From assembly GCF_001440395.1 (NCBI RefSeq), contig NZ_LLXZ01000080.1, positions 30,745 to 94,744 on the forward strand: DNA of 64,000 nt, read 5' to 3'. Source of the DNA: Bradyrhizobium jicamae. GTDB taxonomy: Bacteria > Pseudomonadota > Alphaproteobacteria > Rhizobiales > Xanthobacteraceae. The position numbers and the translations under genes are program-made. Shown here piece after piece: positions 11,051 through 21,161 of the stretch (position 1 is the stretch's first letter; the number at the start of each line of letters is the position of its first letter). The notes below the pieces were generated by a model that ran no database searches, was not told where the DNA came from, and was given only the letters and a program-made list of their open reading frames with translations.

Positions 11051-13126
11051 ATGCGATTGTCCGCGGGAAGTCCCGCCCGCCTGGGTGCAAGCTGGGACGG
11101 AAGGGGCACCAACTTTGCGTTGTTCTCGGCCAATGCGGAGAAGGTCGAGCTTTGCCTGTTCGACGCCCAGGGCCGGCGCGAACTCGAGCGGATCGAGCTG
11201 CCCGAGCGCAACGAGGACGTCTGGCACGGCTATCTCAACGACGTATCACCCGGGCAGCTCTACGGCTATCGTGTCCACGGCACTTACGCGCCCGAGCGCG
11301 GCCACCGTTTCAACGCCAACAAGCTCTTGCTCGATCCCTATGCCAAGCGGCTCGCCGGCCGCCTGGTGTGGAGCGACGCGCATTTCGGCTATCGCACGGG
11401 AAGCGCGCGCGAGGATCTCTCATTCGACCGCCGCGACAATGCGCGTGGCATGCCGAAGGCGGTCGTGGTCGACGAGACCTTCAACTGGGGCCGCCGCGAG
11501 ATCCGGCCGAACATCGCCTGGGAAGACACCGTCATCTACGAGGCCCACGTCAAGGGCCTGACGCAAAAGCGCAACGACGTGGCGCCGGCCTGGCGCGGTA
11601 CCTATGGCGGGCTATGCTCGCCGGCGATGATCGACCATCTCAAGCGGCTCGGCGTCACCACCATCGAGCTGTTGCCGATCCACGGGCTGATCGACGACCG
11701 GGTGCTGGTGGAACGGAAGCTTGCGAATTACTGGGGCTACAATACGCTGGCGTTCTTCGCGCCGGAGCCGCGCTATGCGCAGGACAACGCGCTCGATGCT
11801 TTCAGAACCACGGTGGCGCGGCTGCACGACGCTGGCATCGAGGTGATGCTCGACGTCGTCTATAACCACACCGCCGAGGGCAATCATCTCGGCCCGACGC
11901 TGTGCTTCCGCGGCATCGACAACGCGTCCTATTATTGGCTCAACAAAGAGCATCCGCGCTACTATGACGATTTCACCGGTTGCGGCAGCTCGGTCAACCT
12001 GACCCATCCGCGCGTGCTGCAGATGGTGATGGATTCGCTGCGCTACTGGGTCGAGGTCTGCCATGTCGACGGCTTCCGCTTCGACCTCGCCACCACGCTG
12101 GCGCGCGGGCCGAACGGCTTTGACCGCAATTCCTCCTTCCTCACCGCCGTGCGGCAGGACCCGGTGCTGGCCACCGTCAAGCTCGTCGCCGAGCCGTGGG
12201 ATCTTGGCCTCGGCGGCTATCAGGTCGGCGCGTTTCCCTCGCAATGGTCGGAATGGAATGATCGCTATCGCGGCGCAATGCGGCGTTACTGGAGCGGCGA
12301 AGGCAGCCTGATCGGCGAAGTATCGAGTCGCATGACCGCCTCATCCGACCTGTTCCGTCACGACAATCGCGCAGCGCGCGCCAGCATCAATCACATCACC
12401 GTCCATGACGGTTTCACGCTGGCCGACCTGTTCAGCTACAACGAGAAGCACAACCAGGCCAACGGCGAAGACAATCGCGACGGCTCCAACGACAACAACA
12501 GCAACAATTGCGGCCATGAAGGCCCGACTACCGACGCCGCGATCACAGCGTTGCGCCGGCAGCTCCGAAAGAACCAGCTCGCCTGCCTGTTCCTCGCGCA
12601 GGGGACGCCGCTGATGCTGGCCGGCGACGAGGTTGGCAATTCGCAGAACGGCAACAATAACGCCTATTGCCAGGACAATGAGATCGGCTGGGTGACCTGG
12701 GACAATCTCGGCAAACCGGGCGACGACCTCACCGATTTCGTCGGTCATATGACCGCGCTACGCCGGCGCTTCCCGCAATTGCGCTACCAGCGCTGGCTTT
12801 CCGGGCGACGCAAGGATGGCACCTATGGTGTGCTATGGCTGACACCGGCGGCCGAGGAAATGCAGGAATCCGACTGGAATTTTCCGGAAGGACGATTCCT
12901 CGCCTATGTGCTGGGGCCCTTGGAACAAGGCCAGCCGCCGATCTTTATCGTGCTGAACGCCGCGCCCGAAGAGATTGCTTTCAAATTGCCGCAGATGTCC
13001 GAAATCAAGAACTGGCAACCGGTACTGAACACGACCGAAACCGTGCAGAGCTTTGCCGAGTTCGCTTCCGGCACGGAGAGCAGCGCGCCGCCGCGGTCGG
13101 TGCTTGCCTTTGCAGGCGCGGCATGA
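11051..13126 (+). CDS. glgX: Glycogen debranching enzyme GlgX (691 aa)
   Basis: Isoamylase-type GH13 enzyme that removes alpha-1,6 side chains from limit dextrins. Seen: the N-terminal CBM48 (GASWDGRGTNFALFSANAEK), the insert PNIAWEDTVIYEAHVKGLT, the nucleophile in HVDGFRFDLATTLARG (about residue 339), the Glu in LVAEPWDLGLGGYQVG (about 379), ITVHDGFTLADLFSYNEKHN (about 450) and GDEVGNSQNGNNNAYCQDNE. Length is normal for GlgX. It lies 3 bases after glgB and its stop overlaps the treZ start, so it belongs to the same operon. It can supply linear maltodextrins to TreY and MalQ. Confidence 0.95.
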   Translation: MRLSAGSPARLGASWDGRGTNFALFSANAEKVELCLFDAQGRRELERIELPERNEDVWHGYLNDVSPGQLYGYRVHGTYAPERGHRFNANKLLLDPYAKRLAGRLVWSDAHFGYRTGSAREDLSFDRRDNARGMPKAVVVDETFNWGRREIRPNIAWEDTVIYEAHVKGLTQKRNDVAPAWRGTYGGLCSPAMIDHLKRLGVTTIELLPIHGLIDDRVLVERKLANYWGYNTLAFFAPEPRYAQDNALDAFRTTVARLHDAGIEVMLDVVYNHTAEGNHLGPTLCFRGIDNASYYWLNKEHPRYYDDFTGCGSSVNLTHPRVLQMVMDSLRYWVEVCHVDGFRFDLATTLARGPNGFDRNSSFLTAVRQDPVLATVKLVAEPWDLGLGGYQVGAFPSQWSEWNDRYRGAMRRYWSGEGSLIGEVSSRMTASSDLFRHDNRAARASINHITVHDGFTLADLFSYNEKHNQANGEDNRDGSNDNNSNNCGHEGPTTDAAITALRRQLRKNQLACLFLAQGTPLMLAGDEVGNSQNGNNNAYCQDNEIGWVTWDNLGKPGDDLTDFVGHMTALRRRFPQLRYQRWLSGRRKDGTYGVLWLTPAAEEMQESDWNFPEGRFLAYVLGPLEQGQPPIFIVLNAAPEEIAFKLPQMSEIKNWQPVLNTTETVQSFAEFASGTESSAPPRSVLAFAGAA

Positions 13127-14880
13127 ATGACCGGCGGTTCGGCCCATCTCTGACCAATTACGGCACGCGGTTTCGGCTGTGGGCGCCGGCCGCAAAGCGC
13201 GTCGAGGTGATGCTCGAGCAAGCTCACCTGATGCGGCGTGGCGAGGACGGCTGGTTCACGGCCGACATCGCCGGCGTCAAGGCCGGCGCGCGCTATAAAT
13301 TCCGCATCGATGACGAGATCGACGTGCCGGATCCGGCATCTGACTTTCAACCCGATGACGTCTTCGGACCGAGCGAGATCATCGATCATGCAGCCTATCC
13401 GTGGCGCGCCGAAAACTGGCGCGGCCGACCATGGCAGGAGGCTGTCATCGTCGAGGCCCATGTCGGCACCTTCACCAGGGAAGGCAGCTATCGCGCGATG
13501 ATCGACCGGCTCGATCATCTCGTCGATACCGGCATCACCGCGCTGGAATTGATGCCGCTGGCGGATTTCGCCGGGTCTCGTAACTGGGGCTATGACGGCG
13601 TGCTGTGGTATGCTCCCGACAGCGCCTATGGGCGGCCCGACGATCTCAAGGCGCTGATCGACGAGGCGCATCTGCGCGGGCTGATGGTGCTGCTCGACGT
13701 CGTCTACAACCATTTCGGCCCCGAAGGAAATTATCTCGGCCGCTATGCGCCTTCCTTCTTCACGGACGCGCATACGCCGTGGGGCAGCGCAATCGATTAT
13801 CGCGTGGCGCCCGTGCGCGCCTTTGCGATCGAAAATGCGCTGCACTGGCTGCGCGACTATCGCTTCGACGGGCTGCGGCTCGATGCCGTCAACTCCATCG
13901 TCGAGCCGGGCGGGCTGTCATTGCTGCACGATATCAGCGCCGCCACAGGCCAGTTCGCGACCGAGACCGGCCGGCAGATTCATCTCGTGCTGGAAAACGG
14001 CGACAACCGCGCCAGCATTCTGGATGCCGCGGAAGATCCGCCGCGCGGCAAGTATCGCGCGCAGTGGAACGACGACTATCATCACGCCTGGCGCGTGCTG
14101 ATGACGGGCGAGAAGCAGGGCTATTACGCCGACTATCAGCGCGCGCCGAGGGCGGACATCGCCCGCGCGCTGTCGTCCGGTTTCGTCTATCAGGGCGAGA
14201 TGTCGGCATTCCGCCACGGCAAGCGCGGCGAGCCGAGCGGCCATCTGGCGCCGGCCGCCTTCATCAACTTCGTGCAGAACCACGACCAGATCGGCAACCG
14301 CGCGTTCGGCGACCGGCTCGAAGGCAACGCCGACCCGCGGATGATCGAAGCGGCGCTTTCAGTGCTGCTGATCGCGCCTCACATTCCGATGCTGTTCATG
14401 GGCGAGGAATGGGGCTCAACGGTCCCCTTCCCGTTCTTCTGCGATTTTGGCGGCGAACTCGCCGACGCGGTCCGGAAAGGCCGCCGCGTCGAACTGGCGT
14501 GGGCCTATGCGGAATATGGCGACGAGGTCCCAGACGCGCTTGCCGCGTCGACCCGCGATTCCGCTATCCTCGACTGGGACGGCCGCAACGCGCCGGCCGG
14601 GCAGAAACGGCTGACCATGGTGCGAGAGCTGTTGCTGATACGGCGGCAGGAGATCGTGCCGCGTCTGGCCGGCGCAGCCTTCGGAAAGGCCGAGGCGGCG
14701 GGCAACGGGCTGCTGACCGCCGAGTGGCGAATGGGCGACGGCATGGCGCTTCGCCTGCTGGCGAACCTATCTGACCAGACCATCAGCCATGCGCCCGGCA
14801 AACCTGCGGGAACCCTGATCTGGGGCAGCGAGTTGGGCGACAGCGTCCCGCCATGGACGGTGCTCTGGCGCATCGGATAG
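13123..14880 (+). CDS. treZ: Malto-oligosyltrehalose trehalohydrolase (585 aa)
   Basis: Second enzyme of the TreYZ route: releases free trehalose from maltooligosyl-trehalose. Seen: N-terminal domain with GTRFRLWAPAAKRVEVML, barrel segments AVIVEAHVGTFTREGSYRAM and GSRNWGYDGVLWYAPDSAYG, nucleophile in FDGLRLDAVNSI (about residue 248), acid Glu in HLVLENGDN (about 290) and FVQNHDQIGNRAFGDR (about 385). The frame is open upstream to 12835, but the ATG at 13123 overlaps the glgX stop by ATGA and gives the standard N-terminus. The partner treY follows after 4 bases. Confidence 0.95.
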   Translation: MNDRRFGPSLTNYGTRFRLWAPAAKRVEVMLEQAHLMRRGEDGWFTADIAGVKAGARYKFRIDDEIDVPDPASDFQPDDVFGPSEIIDHAAYPWRAENWRGRPWQEAVIVEAHVGTFTREGSYRAMIDRLDHLVDTGITALELMPLADFAGSRNWGYDGVLWYAPDSAYGRPDDLKALIDEAHLRGLMVLLDVVYNHFGPEGNYLGRYAPSFFTDAHTPWGSAIDYRVAPVRAFAIENALHWLRDYRFDGLRLDAVNSIVEPGGLSLLHDISAATGQFATETGRQIHLVLENGDNRASILDAAEDPPRGKYRAQWNDDYHHAWRVLMTGEKQGYYADYQRAPRADIARALSSGFVYQGEMSAFRHGKRGEPSGHLAPAAFINFVQNHDQIGNRAFGDRLEGNADPRMIEAALSVLLIAPHIPMLFMGEEWGSTVPFPFFCDFGGELADAVRKGRRVELAWAYAEYGDEVPDALAASTRDSAILDWDGRNAPAGQKRLTMVRELLLIRRQEIVPRLAGAAFGKAEAAGNGLLTAEWRMGDGMALRLLANLSDQTISHAPGKPAGTLIWGSELGDSVPPWTVLWRIG

Positions 14881-14884
14881 GAAA

Positions 14885-17677
14885 ATGCCTCCGGCGATCC
14901 CGATCGCGACCTACCGCCTGCAATTGTCGGCGGATTTCGATTTCGACGCTGCCGCTTCCGTGGTGCCCTATCTGAAGGCGCTCGGCATTACCCACCTCTA
15001 TGCCTCGCCCTTCATGCGCGCCCGCAAGGGCAGCACGCATGGTTACGACGTCACCGACCATGCCAAGTTCAACCCTGAACTCGGCGGCGAAGCCGGTTTT
15101 GAGCGGCTGAGCAACGTGCTGCGGCAACACGATATCGGGCTGATCCTCGACTTCGTGCCCAACCATGTCGGCGTGCATTTTGACGACAATCCGTGGTGGC
15201 TCGACGTGCTGGAGTGGGGACCCGCCTCGCCGCACGCCGTATCCTTCGACATCGACTGGGAGCAACTGCCCTACCGTGCCCGCGGCGGCGTGCTGCTGCC
15301 GATCATCGGCTCGTCGTACGGCCACGCACTGGAAAGCGGCGAGATCGAGCTGCGCTATGACGCGAGCGAAGGCAGCTTTTCAGCATGGTACTTCGAACAC
15401 CGGCTACCGATCGCGCCGGAACGCTACGGCGAAATCCTGCGCATGATCCTCAAGGAAGCGGGCGCGGAAGAAAGCGCGCCCGGCAAGGCGATGCGCGCGC
15501 TGGCGCAGCGCTATCAGGGGCCGCGGCGTCCCAACCGCAAGGAAGCGCCTGGCTTCAAGGCCGAACTGAAGGATATCGCGGGAGCCGCCGATATCATCGC
15601 GCGCGGCCTTGCGGCCTATCGCGCCGGGCCGGATCGCGGCGCTGCAACGCTGGCGCTGCATCATCTGCTCGAACGCCAGCATTACAAGCTCGGCCACTGG
15701 CGGCTCGCTTCCAGCGACATCAACTATCGGCGCTTCTTCGACATCAACACGCTGGCGGGCCTGCGCGTCGAAGACGCCGGCACGTTCGAGGCGATCCATC
15801 GCCTGGTCAAAAAGCTGATCGCCGAGGGAAAGCTGCATGGCCTGCGGCTCGACCATATCGACGGCCTGCGCGATCCCGTGCAGTATTTTCAGCGCCTGCG
15901 TCGGCTGGTTCGTGAGGCACATGGTGGCCAGTCCCGACCCTTCTACGTGGTGATCGAGAAGATACTCGGCGAGCACGAGAAGCTGCCATCCTTCGCCGGG
16001 GTTCACGGCACCACCGGCTATGAGTGGATGAACGCGATCACCCAGGTGCTGACCGACGGCAACGGCCTGGAGCCGCTCGACGAGATCTGGCGGCAGATCA
16101 GCAACCAGTCGCCCAAACTCGAGCCGATCCTGCGGGACGCCAAACGCCGCGTACTCGAAACGCTGCTGGCCAGCGAGTTCACGGTGCTGACGCGGCTATT
16201 GGCGCGGATTGCCAGCGGACATTACTCCACCCGCGACTATTCCGCCGACAGCCTGCGGCAGGCGCTCGAACTCTACGTGCTGCACTTTCCGGTCTATCGT
16301 ACCTATCTGGTACCGTCAGGCCCGTCTGTGCATGATCGCCAGTTGATATCAGGCGCGATCGAACGGGCGCGCGCCGACTGGTTTGCCGCCGACGACGGCA
16401 TTTTCGACTTTCTCCGCGACACGCTGACCATGGACCTGATCAACCCAGGGCGGGCGCACCATAGCGCGCCGCGCGTCAGGCGCTTCGCCCTGAAGGTGCA
16501 GCAGTTCACGGGACCGATGATGGCGAAATCGCTGGAGGACACGACGTTCTATCGCTACCACCGCCTGCTGGCCCTCAACGAGGTCGGCGGCGATCCGGCC
16601 GCAAAGGCACTGTCATCAGGCGAATTTCACGACATGATGCAGTCCCGCGTCAGGGAGTGGCCGCATGGGATGACGGCGACCGCGACGCATGACACCAAGC
16701 GCGGCGAGAATGCGCGGGCGCGGATCATGGCGCTGGCCGAAATTCCCGGCGAATGGACCAGCACGGTGGCACGATGGAAACTGCTCAACGCGCCGCATCT
16801 TCTGGTAGACGGCGAGCTGCGCGCGCCGTCGGCGACGTTCGAGTATATGCTGTATCAGGCACTGCTGGGAGCATGGCAGCCGGACGATGCGTCGCTTCCG
16901 GAACGGATGCAGGAATATGCGCTGAAGGCGGCGCGCGAGGGCAAGCAGGAAACGAGCTGGCTCAATCCGCACGCAGCCTACGAAGGCGGCGTGAAAGACT
17001 TCATCGCGAAAATTCTCGATCCATCGCTTTCGGGTGAATTTCTGAACTCCCTGCAATCCCTTGCGCAGCGATTGTCGCTGCTGGGCGCACTGAATTCGCT
17101 CAGCCAGATCACGCTGAAAGCGGCCATGCCGGGCGTACCGGACTTCTATCAGGGCACCGAGCTCTGGGACTTTTCACTGGTCGATCCGGACAACCGGCGA
17201 CCGGTCGACTTTGCCGAACGCGCCGGCCGGCTCGCCGCGCTGAAGAAATGGGATTGGGATCGGCTGACGCAGAGCTGGCCGAACGGGCATCTGAAACTGG
17301 CCTGGACACGGCATCTGCTCGAGCTGCGCACTGAACTCGCCAGTGTATTCACGGACGGCGACTACGAGCCTGTGGAGGTGAGCGGCTTGCATCGCGACCA
17401 TTTCATCGCTTTTGCCCGGCGGCGAGGTCGCGAGGCCACGATCGTCGTCGTGACGCGATGGTTTGCGCCGTTTACCGACGGCGGCAGGCATTGGCCGGGA
17501 CCGGAGAAATACGACGCCGCACTGAACGTCGGCGGCTATGCGGTGGAAGGTTTTGCCGATGCCGACGCTGCGCAATTGCGCCTGTCAGACCTACTGACGC
17601 ATCTGCCCGTCGCCGTGCTGAAAGCCAGGTTCACCGGCGCCGCAAAGCCCTCTCCACGGCGCCGCCGCGGCTGGTAG
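14885..17677 (+). CDS. treY: Malto-oligosyltrehalose synthase (930 aa)
   Basis: Intramolecular transglucosylase that converts the reducing end of a maltodextrin into a trehalosyl group. Seen: IPIATYRLQLSADFDFDAAA at the N-terminus, GITHLYASPFMRARKGSTHG, LILDFVPNHVGV, nucleophile region GLRLDHIDGLRDP (about residue 320), YVVIEKILGEHEKLP (about 355), TATHDTKRGENARARI (about 600) and PGVPDFYQGTELWDFSLVDP. Length is standard. GGATAGGA lies just before the ATG. It is the last gene of the plus-strand operon and ends one base from a convergent gene, with no obvious terminator in that junction. Confidence 0.95.
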   Translation: MPPAIPIATYRLQLSADFDFDAAASVVPYLKALGITHLYASPFMRARKGSTHGYDVTDHAKFNPELGGEAGFERLSNVLRQHDIGLILDFVPNHVGVHFDDNPWWLDVLEWGPASPHAVSFDIDWEQLPYRARGGVLLPIIGSSYGHALESGEIELRYDASEGSFSAWYFEHRLPIAPERYGEILRMILKEAGAEESAPGKAMRALAQRYQGPRRPNRKEAPGFKAELKDIAGAADIIARGLAAYRAGPDRGAATLALHHLLERQHYKLGHWRLASSDINYRRFFDINTLAGLRVEDAGTFEAIHRLVKKLIAEGKLHGLRLDHIDGLRDPVQYFQRLRRLVREAHGGQSRPFYVVIEKILGEHEKLPSFAGVHGTTGYEWMNAITQVLTDGNGLEPLDEIWRQISNQSPKLEPILRDAKRRVLETLLASEFTVLTRLLARIASGHYSTRDYSADSLRQALELYVLHFPVYRTYLVPSGPSVHDRQLISGAIERARADWFAADDGIFDFLRDTLTMDLINPGRAHHSAPRVRRFALKVQQFTGPMMAKSLEDTTFYRYHRLLALNEVGGDPAAKALSSGEFHDMMQSRVREWPHGMTATATHDTKRGENARARIMALAEIPGEWTSTVARWKLLNAPHLLVDGELRAPSATFEYMLYQALLGAWQPDDASLPERMQEYALKAAREGKQETSWLNPHAAYEGGVKDFIAKILDPSLSGEFLNSLQSLAQRLSLLGALNSLSQITLKAAMPGVPDFYQGTELWDFSLVDPDNRRPVDFAERAGRLAALKKWDWDRLTQSWPNGHLKLAWTRHLLELRTELASVFTDGDYEPVEVSGLHRDHFIAFARRRGREATIVVVTRWFAPFTDGGRHWPGPEKYDAALNVGGYAVEGFADADAAQLRLSDLLTHLPVAVLKARFTGAAKPSPRRRRGW

Positions 17678-17678
17678 G

Positions 17679-17990
17679 TCAGTTTTTCTTGGTCAGCAAC
17701 AACTGGCCTCGGCTGCGGATGGCGGCCTGGGCGACCTCGGCAAAGCGCTGCAGCAGCCATGGCAGCACCACCTCGACCTGCACATGATCGTCGGCGACAT
17801 CGACATGGCCCGCCGCGCCCTGCCCGAGCGCGCGCACGCGGAAGATCATGCGGTTGTCTTCCCAGCGCTCCTCCTCGACGCTCAGCATCGGCACGCTGGA
17901 CGCGGCGCGCGAAAGCCCGGACTTGAGGCGGCGCATTGCCTCTTCGCGTCCCAGACTATGCGGGATGGAAACCACGAGCGGTTTGGTCAT
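17679..17990 (-). CDS. Polyhydroxyalkanoic acid system family protein (103 aa)
   Basis: Small protein resembling the family annotated as polyhydroxyalkanoate granule/system proteins (PHA_gran_rgn). Seen: N-terminal VVSIPHSLGREEAMRRLKSG, then a beta-rich middle (RWEDNRMIFRVRALGQGAAG) and VQVEVVLPWLLQRFAEVAQA near the end; this pattern of an IPH(S/P)LG start and a PWLL(A/Q) motif is what I rely on. The molecular role is not established. It is tail-to-tail with treY. No PHA synthase or phasin gene is present in the window. Confidence 0.7.
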   Translation of the reverse strand: MTKPLVVSIPHSLGREEAMRRLKSGLSRAASSVPMLSVEEERWEDNRMIFRVRALGQGAAGHVDVADDHVQVEVVLPWLLQRFAEVAQAAIRSRGQLLLTKKN

Positions 17991-18153
17991 CGCAAAATCC
18001 CTCTCTCATCTAACCGCATGTAATTGCACACGCTTCGAATGGAAGAGCCGCGCGCATTATGGCGGCGCAAAGCGGAACTTAGGTGACTCCCGGTTGTTGG
18101 TCCCCGTGAAGGGCAGAACATGCAGAACGCCCCTTTGGGCTGAGGAGAGGCTT

Positions 18154-18318
18154 ATGTCTATCGGCACCATCATCCTGATCATTCTCATCATCGCCCTGCT
18201 CGGCGGATTCAGCGGCATCGGCGGCGGTCCGTTCTACGGCACCGGATATTACGGTGGCGGCGGATTGGGCCTCGTGATCGTGATCCTGTTGATCCTGTTG
18301 TTGCTCGGAAAGCTGTAG
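18154..18318 (+). CDS. DUF3309 family small membrane protein (54 aa)
   Basis: Two hydrophobic stretches (IGTIILIILIIALLGGF and GLGLVIVILLILLLLG) flank a Gly/Tyr-rich linker, the pattern of DUF3309 proteins that are common as tiny membrane peptides in Rhizobiales. GAGGAGAGG at 18142-18150 immediately precedes the ATG and fixes the start, although the frame is open further upstream. Function is unknown. It is followed by a paired inverted-repeat element that reaches into the end of ligD. Confidence 0.8.
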   Translation: MSIGTIILIILIIALLGGFSGIGGGPFYGTGYYGGGGLGLVIVILLILLLLGKL

Positions 18319-18335
18319 ATAACGGGCAGAATCGC

Positions 18336-18418
18336 AGGGTGGGCAAAGGCGCGAAAGCGCCGTGCCCACCTTTCTTGTTGCACGGACAATGGTGGGCACG
18401 CTTCGCTTTGCCCACCCT
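18336..18418. repeat. Compound inverted repeat / probable bidirectional terminator
   Basis: Perfect 13-bp outer arms AGGGTGGGCAAAG (18336-18348) and CTTTGCCCACCCT (18406-18418) enclose two smaller palindromes: GGCGC-GAAA-GCGCC, with GGTGGGC/GCCCACC ends, and a second GGTGGGCA...TGCCCACC arm pair. It lies between convergent genes and includes two bases of the ligD stop codon. The sequence style matches dispersed REP-like elements of Bradyrhizobium (from memory). Confidence 0.7.
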
Positions 18419-21062
18419 ATATCGAGGTCAGTTTCTTCATCGCGGCCTTGATCGAAGCGGCCGCGTCATCATACCCCTCCCACGCTTTCGTCTTGCTCAA
18501 TAACCCCGGCACGGTGCGCACCGTATACTTCTTCGGGTCGAGATCGCCGCGCACCTGCGTCCACGTCAGCGGCATCGAGACGGTAGCGCCGTCGCGCGCA
18601 CGCGGCGACAGCACGGCAACCGCGGTCGACATCCGATCGTTGCGCAGATAGTCGAGGAAGATCTTTCCCTTGCGAAGCTTCTTCGACATGTTGAGCAGAT
18701 AGCGCTCGGGATCATCGTTCGCCATCCACTGGCAGATGCCTTGTGCGAAAGCCTTGGCCTCCTTCCACGTCACCCTATCCCTGGCGCCATGGAGCAGCGG
18801 CGTCACCACGTGCAACCCCTTGCCGCCGGTAGTCTTGCAGAAACTTTCGAGGCCGACCGCGGTCAGCCGCTGGCGCATATCTTTCGCCGCTTCGATGACA
18901 TCGGAAAATTCGACATTGGGCGCCGGATCGAGATCGAACACCAGCCGACCCGGCACATCGGGTTCTCCGGGCGCGCAATTCCAGGGATGCAGCTCCAGCC
19001 CGCCGAGCTGCGCCACCGCGGCCAGTCCTTCGATCCGGTCGATCTGCAGATAGGGTTTGCGATCGCCAGAGACCTTCACCAGCTCAAGGAGCTTCGATCC
19101 GCCCGGCATGGCGTGACGCTGAAAGAAAGTCTCGCCCTTGATACCGTCGGGCGCGCGCAGCACCGAGCATGGCCGTCCCCTGATATGGCCGATCATCCAT
19201 TCGCCGACCGCCTCGAAATACTGCGCGAGGTCGAGCTTGGTGACGGACTCGCCGCCGCCGCCGTCAGGCCACAGCGCCTTGTCGGGCTTGGAAATCGCAA
19301 CGCCCAGCACCTCGGAAGATTTGGCCGACGATTTCATCGATCGCGCCACGGGTGTTACAACCTGGGTCATGGCAGGCCTCTCCGCGCGTACTTCCTTCGC
19401 CGGCTTGTCCTGGCGCAGGCCCTTGAACGCGGCCTGCCGGATGTTGCCGCCATCGGTCCAGCCGGCGAACTCGACCTCGGCAATCAGTTCGGGCTTCAGC
19501 CAGTGCACATCCCGTGTCTTCTTGGGCGCATCCTTGCCGCCGAACGGGCTCTTGTCCGATGCCGCCGCCTTCAGCGCCGGCATGATGCGGCGGACCGTAT
19601 CCTGGCCGAAGCCGGTACCGACCATACCGACAAAGACCAGATGGTTGCCGCGATAGACGCCGGCCATCAGCGAACGGAATTTACCGTTGGTCGTCTTCCA
19701 GCCGCCGAGCACGACCTCCTGCCCGCCGCGGATCTTTGCCTTGGTCCAGCTCTCGGAACGTCCCGAACGATACGGCGCAGCCAGCTTCTTGGAGACGATA
19801 CCTTCGAGCGATAGTTTCCTGGCCGACTCCAGCACGGTATCGCCGCGCTCCTCGAAATGATCGACGTAACGGATCAGTCTGTCCTTTCCGTTTCGCCGCT
19901 CCTCCAGCAGCCGTTTCAACCGTTCCTTGCGCTCACGCAGCGGCAACTGACGCAAATCCTCACCACTGGCAAACAGCAGATCGAAGGCAAAGAAGATCAG
20001 GTCGCCGGTCTTGTTGTCTGCAATCGCGGCCTGCAGGGCGGAAAAACTCGGCACGCCGCTGTGGTCGAGCGCGACGATCTCGCCGTCGATCAGTGCATCG
20101 GGCAACGCCCTGGCCGCTCGCGTAATGGCGCCGAACTTCTCGGCCCAATCCAGCCCTTTCCGGGTCAGCAACGCGGCATCACCATCCTCGATCCGCAATT
20201 GTACGCGGTAGCCATCGAACTTGACTTCATGGCACCAGCCGTCCGCGTTCGGCGGCTGCTCGACCGAGGCGCAGAGTTGCGGCGCGACGAAATCCGGCAT
20301 CGCGGAAACTTTCTTCGGTTTTGCGACCTGCGCCGGTGCGCGGGACCTTGTTTCGGCACTGGATCGCAAAGCCGCCGTTCTGCCCCTGGCACGCGCCTCG
20401 GCCGCATCGCCACGGTTCGAGTGCCAGACCGCATCGGCTTTGGTCTTGCCCTTGGCCAGCATGAACGGCTTTGGCGCCTTGCCCTTGCCTTCGGCAATCT
20501 GCGCCATCGATCGCCCCGAAGCGACGGAACGATCCTCTTCCAGGATGTCGTTGGCCGTGCCTTCGCGTGCGTATTCGTCCCGGTGCTTGATCAGGAGCCA
20601 GTTGGTGCGCTTGCCGCCGTAGCGGTCGCCCTTCATTCGCACCAGCACCCAGCTTCCGTGCAGCTTGTCGCCTTGCAGCGTGAATTTCAGATCACCCTTC
20701 TTGAAGCCGCGATCGGGATCCTCGGATTCCCAATAACCGCGGTCCCATAGCTGCACGGTGCCGCCGCCATATTCACTGTCTGGAATGGTGCCTTCGAAGT
20801 CGCCGTAATCGAGCGGATGATCCTCGACCTCCACGGCAAGCCGCTTGTCGTGCGGATCGAGCGAGGGGCCGCGCGTCACCGCCCAGGACTTGAAGACGCC
20901 ATCGAACTCCAGCCGCAGGTCGTAATGCAGTCTGGTCGCGTCGTGCTTCTGGATCACAAAACGTCGATGTTTGTCGGGCGCGACCTTGACGTCGCCGGAG
21001 GGCTCCGCCGTTTTGCCGAAATCGCGCTTCTTGCGGTACGTGCTGAGTTTCTTCAACGCCAC
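18417..21062 (-). CDS. ligD: NHEJ DNA ligase D, three-domain (881 aa)
   Basis: End-processing ligase of bacterial non-homologous end joining, partner of Ku. Domain order: 3'-phosphoesterase (about residues 30-160; [46 protein letters not shown]), ATP-dependent ligase (about 255-560; adenylated Lys in HEVKFDGYR near 282, [27 protein letters not shown]) and primase/polymerase (about 590-870; metal site VFDLDPAPN near 705, [14 protein letters not shown]). All three active sites look intact. The start is uncertain: GTG 21062 has GAGG 7 bases upstream and is preferred to TTG 21068. It is divergent from ku across about 100 bases. Confidence 0.95.
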   Translation of the reverse strand: MALKKLSTYRKKRDFGKTAEPSGDVKVAPDKHRRFVIQKHDATRLHYDLRLEFDGVFKSWAVTRGPSLDPHDKRLAVEVEDHPLDYGDFEGTIPDSEYGGGTVQLWDRGYWESEDPDRGFKKGDLKFTLQGDKLHGSWVLVRMKGDRYGGKRTNWLLIKHRDEYAREGTANDILEEDRSVASGRSMAQIAEGKGKAPKPFMLAKGKTKADAVWHSNRGDAAEARARGRTAALRSSAETRSRAPAQVAKPKKVSAMPDFVAPQLCASVEQPPNADGWCHEVKFDGYRVQLRIEDGDAALLTRKGLDWAEKFGAITRAARALPDALIDGEIVALDHSGVPSFSALQAAIADNKTGDLIFFAFDLLFASGEDLRQLPLRERKERLKRLLEERRNGKDRLIRYVDHFEERGDTVLESARKLSLEGIVSKKLAAPYRSGRSESWTKAKIRGGQEVVLGGWKTTNGKFRSLMAGVYRGNHLVFVGMVGTGFGQDTVRRIMPALKAAASDKSPFGGKDAPKKTRDVHWLKPELIAEVEFAGWTDGGNIRQAAFKGLRQDKPAKEVRAERPAMTQVVTPVARSMKSSAKSSEVLGVAISKPDKALWPDGGGGESVTKLDLAQYFEAVGEWMIGHIRGRPCSVLRAPDGIKGETFFQRHAMPGGSKLLELVKVSGDRKPYLQIDRIEGLAAVAQLGGLELHPWNCAPGEPDVPGRLVFDLDPAPNVEFSDVIEAAKDMRQRLTAVGLESFCKTTGGKGLHVVTPLLHGARDRVTWKEAKAFAQGICQWMANDDPERYLLNMSKKLRKGKIFLDYLRNDRMSTAVAVLSPRARDGATVSMPLTWTQVRGDLDPKKYTVRTVPGLLSKTKAWEGYDDAAASIKAAMKKLTSI

Positions 21063-21161
21063 GGCCAAACCTCGACCATCAGGACCGCCCCTGCCACGCA
21101 GGAACGAAAACCCATACTAGCCGTTGAAGTTCCCAAACCCAACCCGCGCCCGGAGATTGCA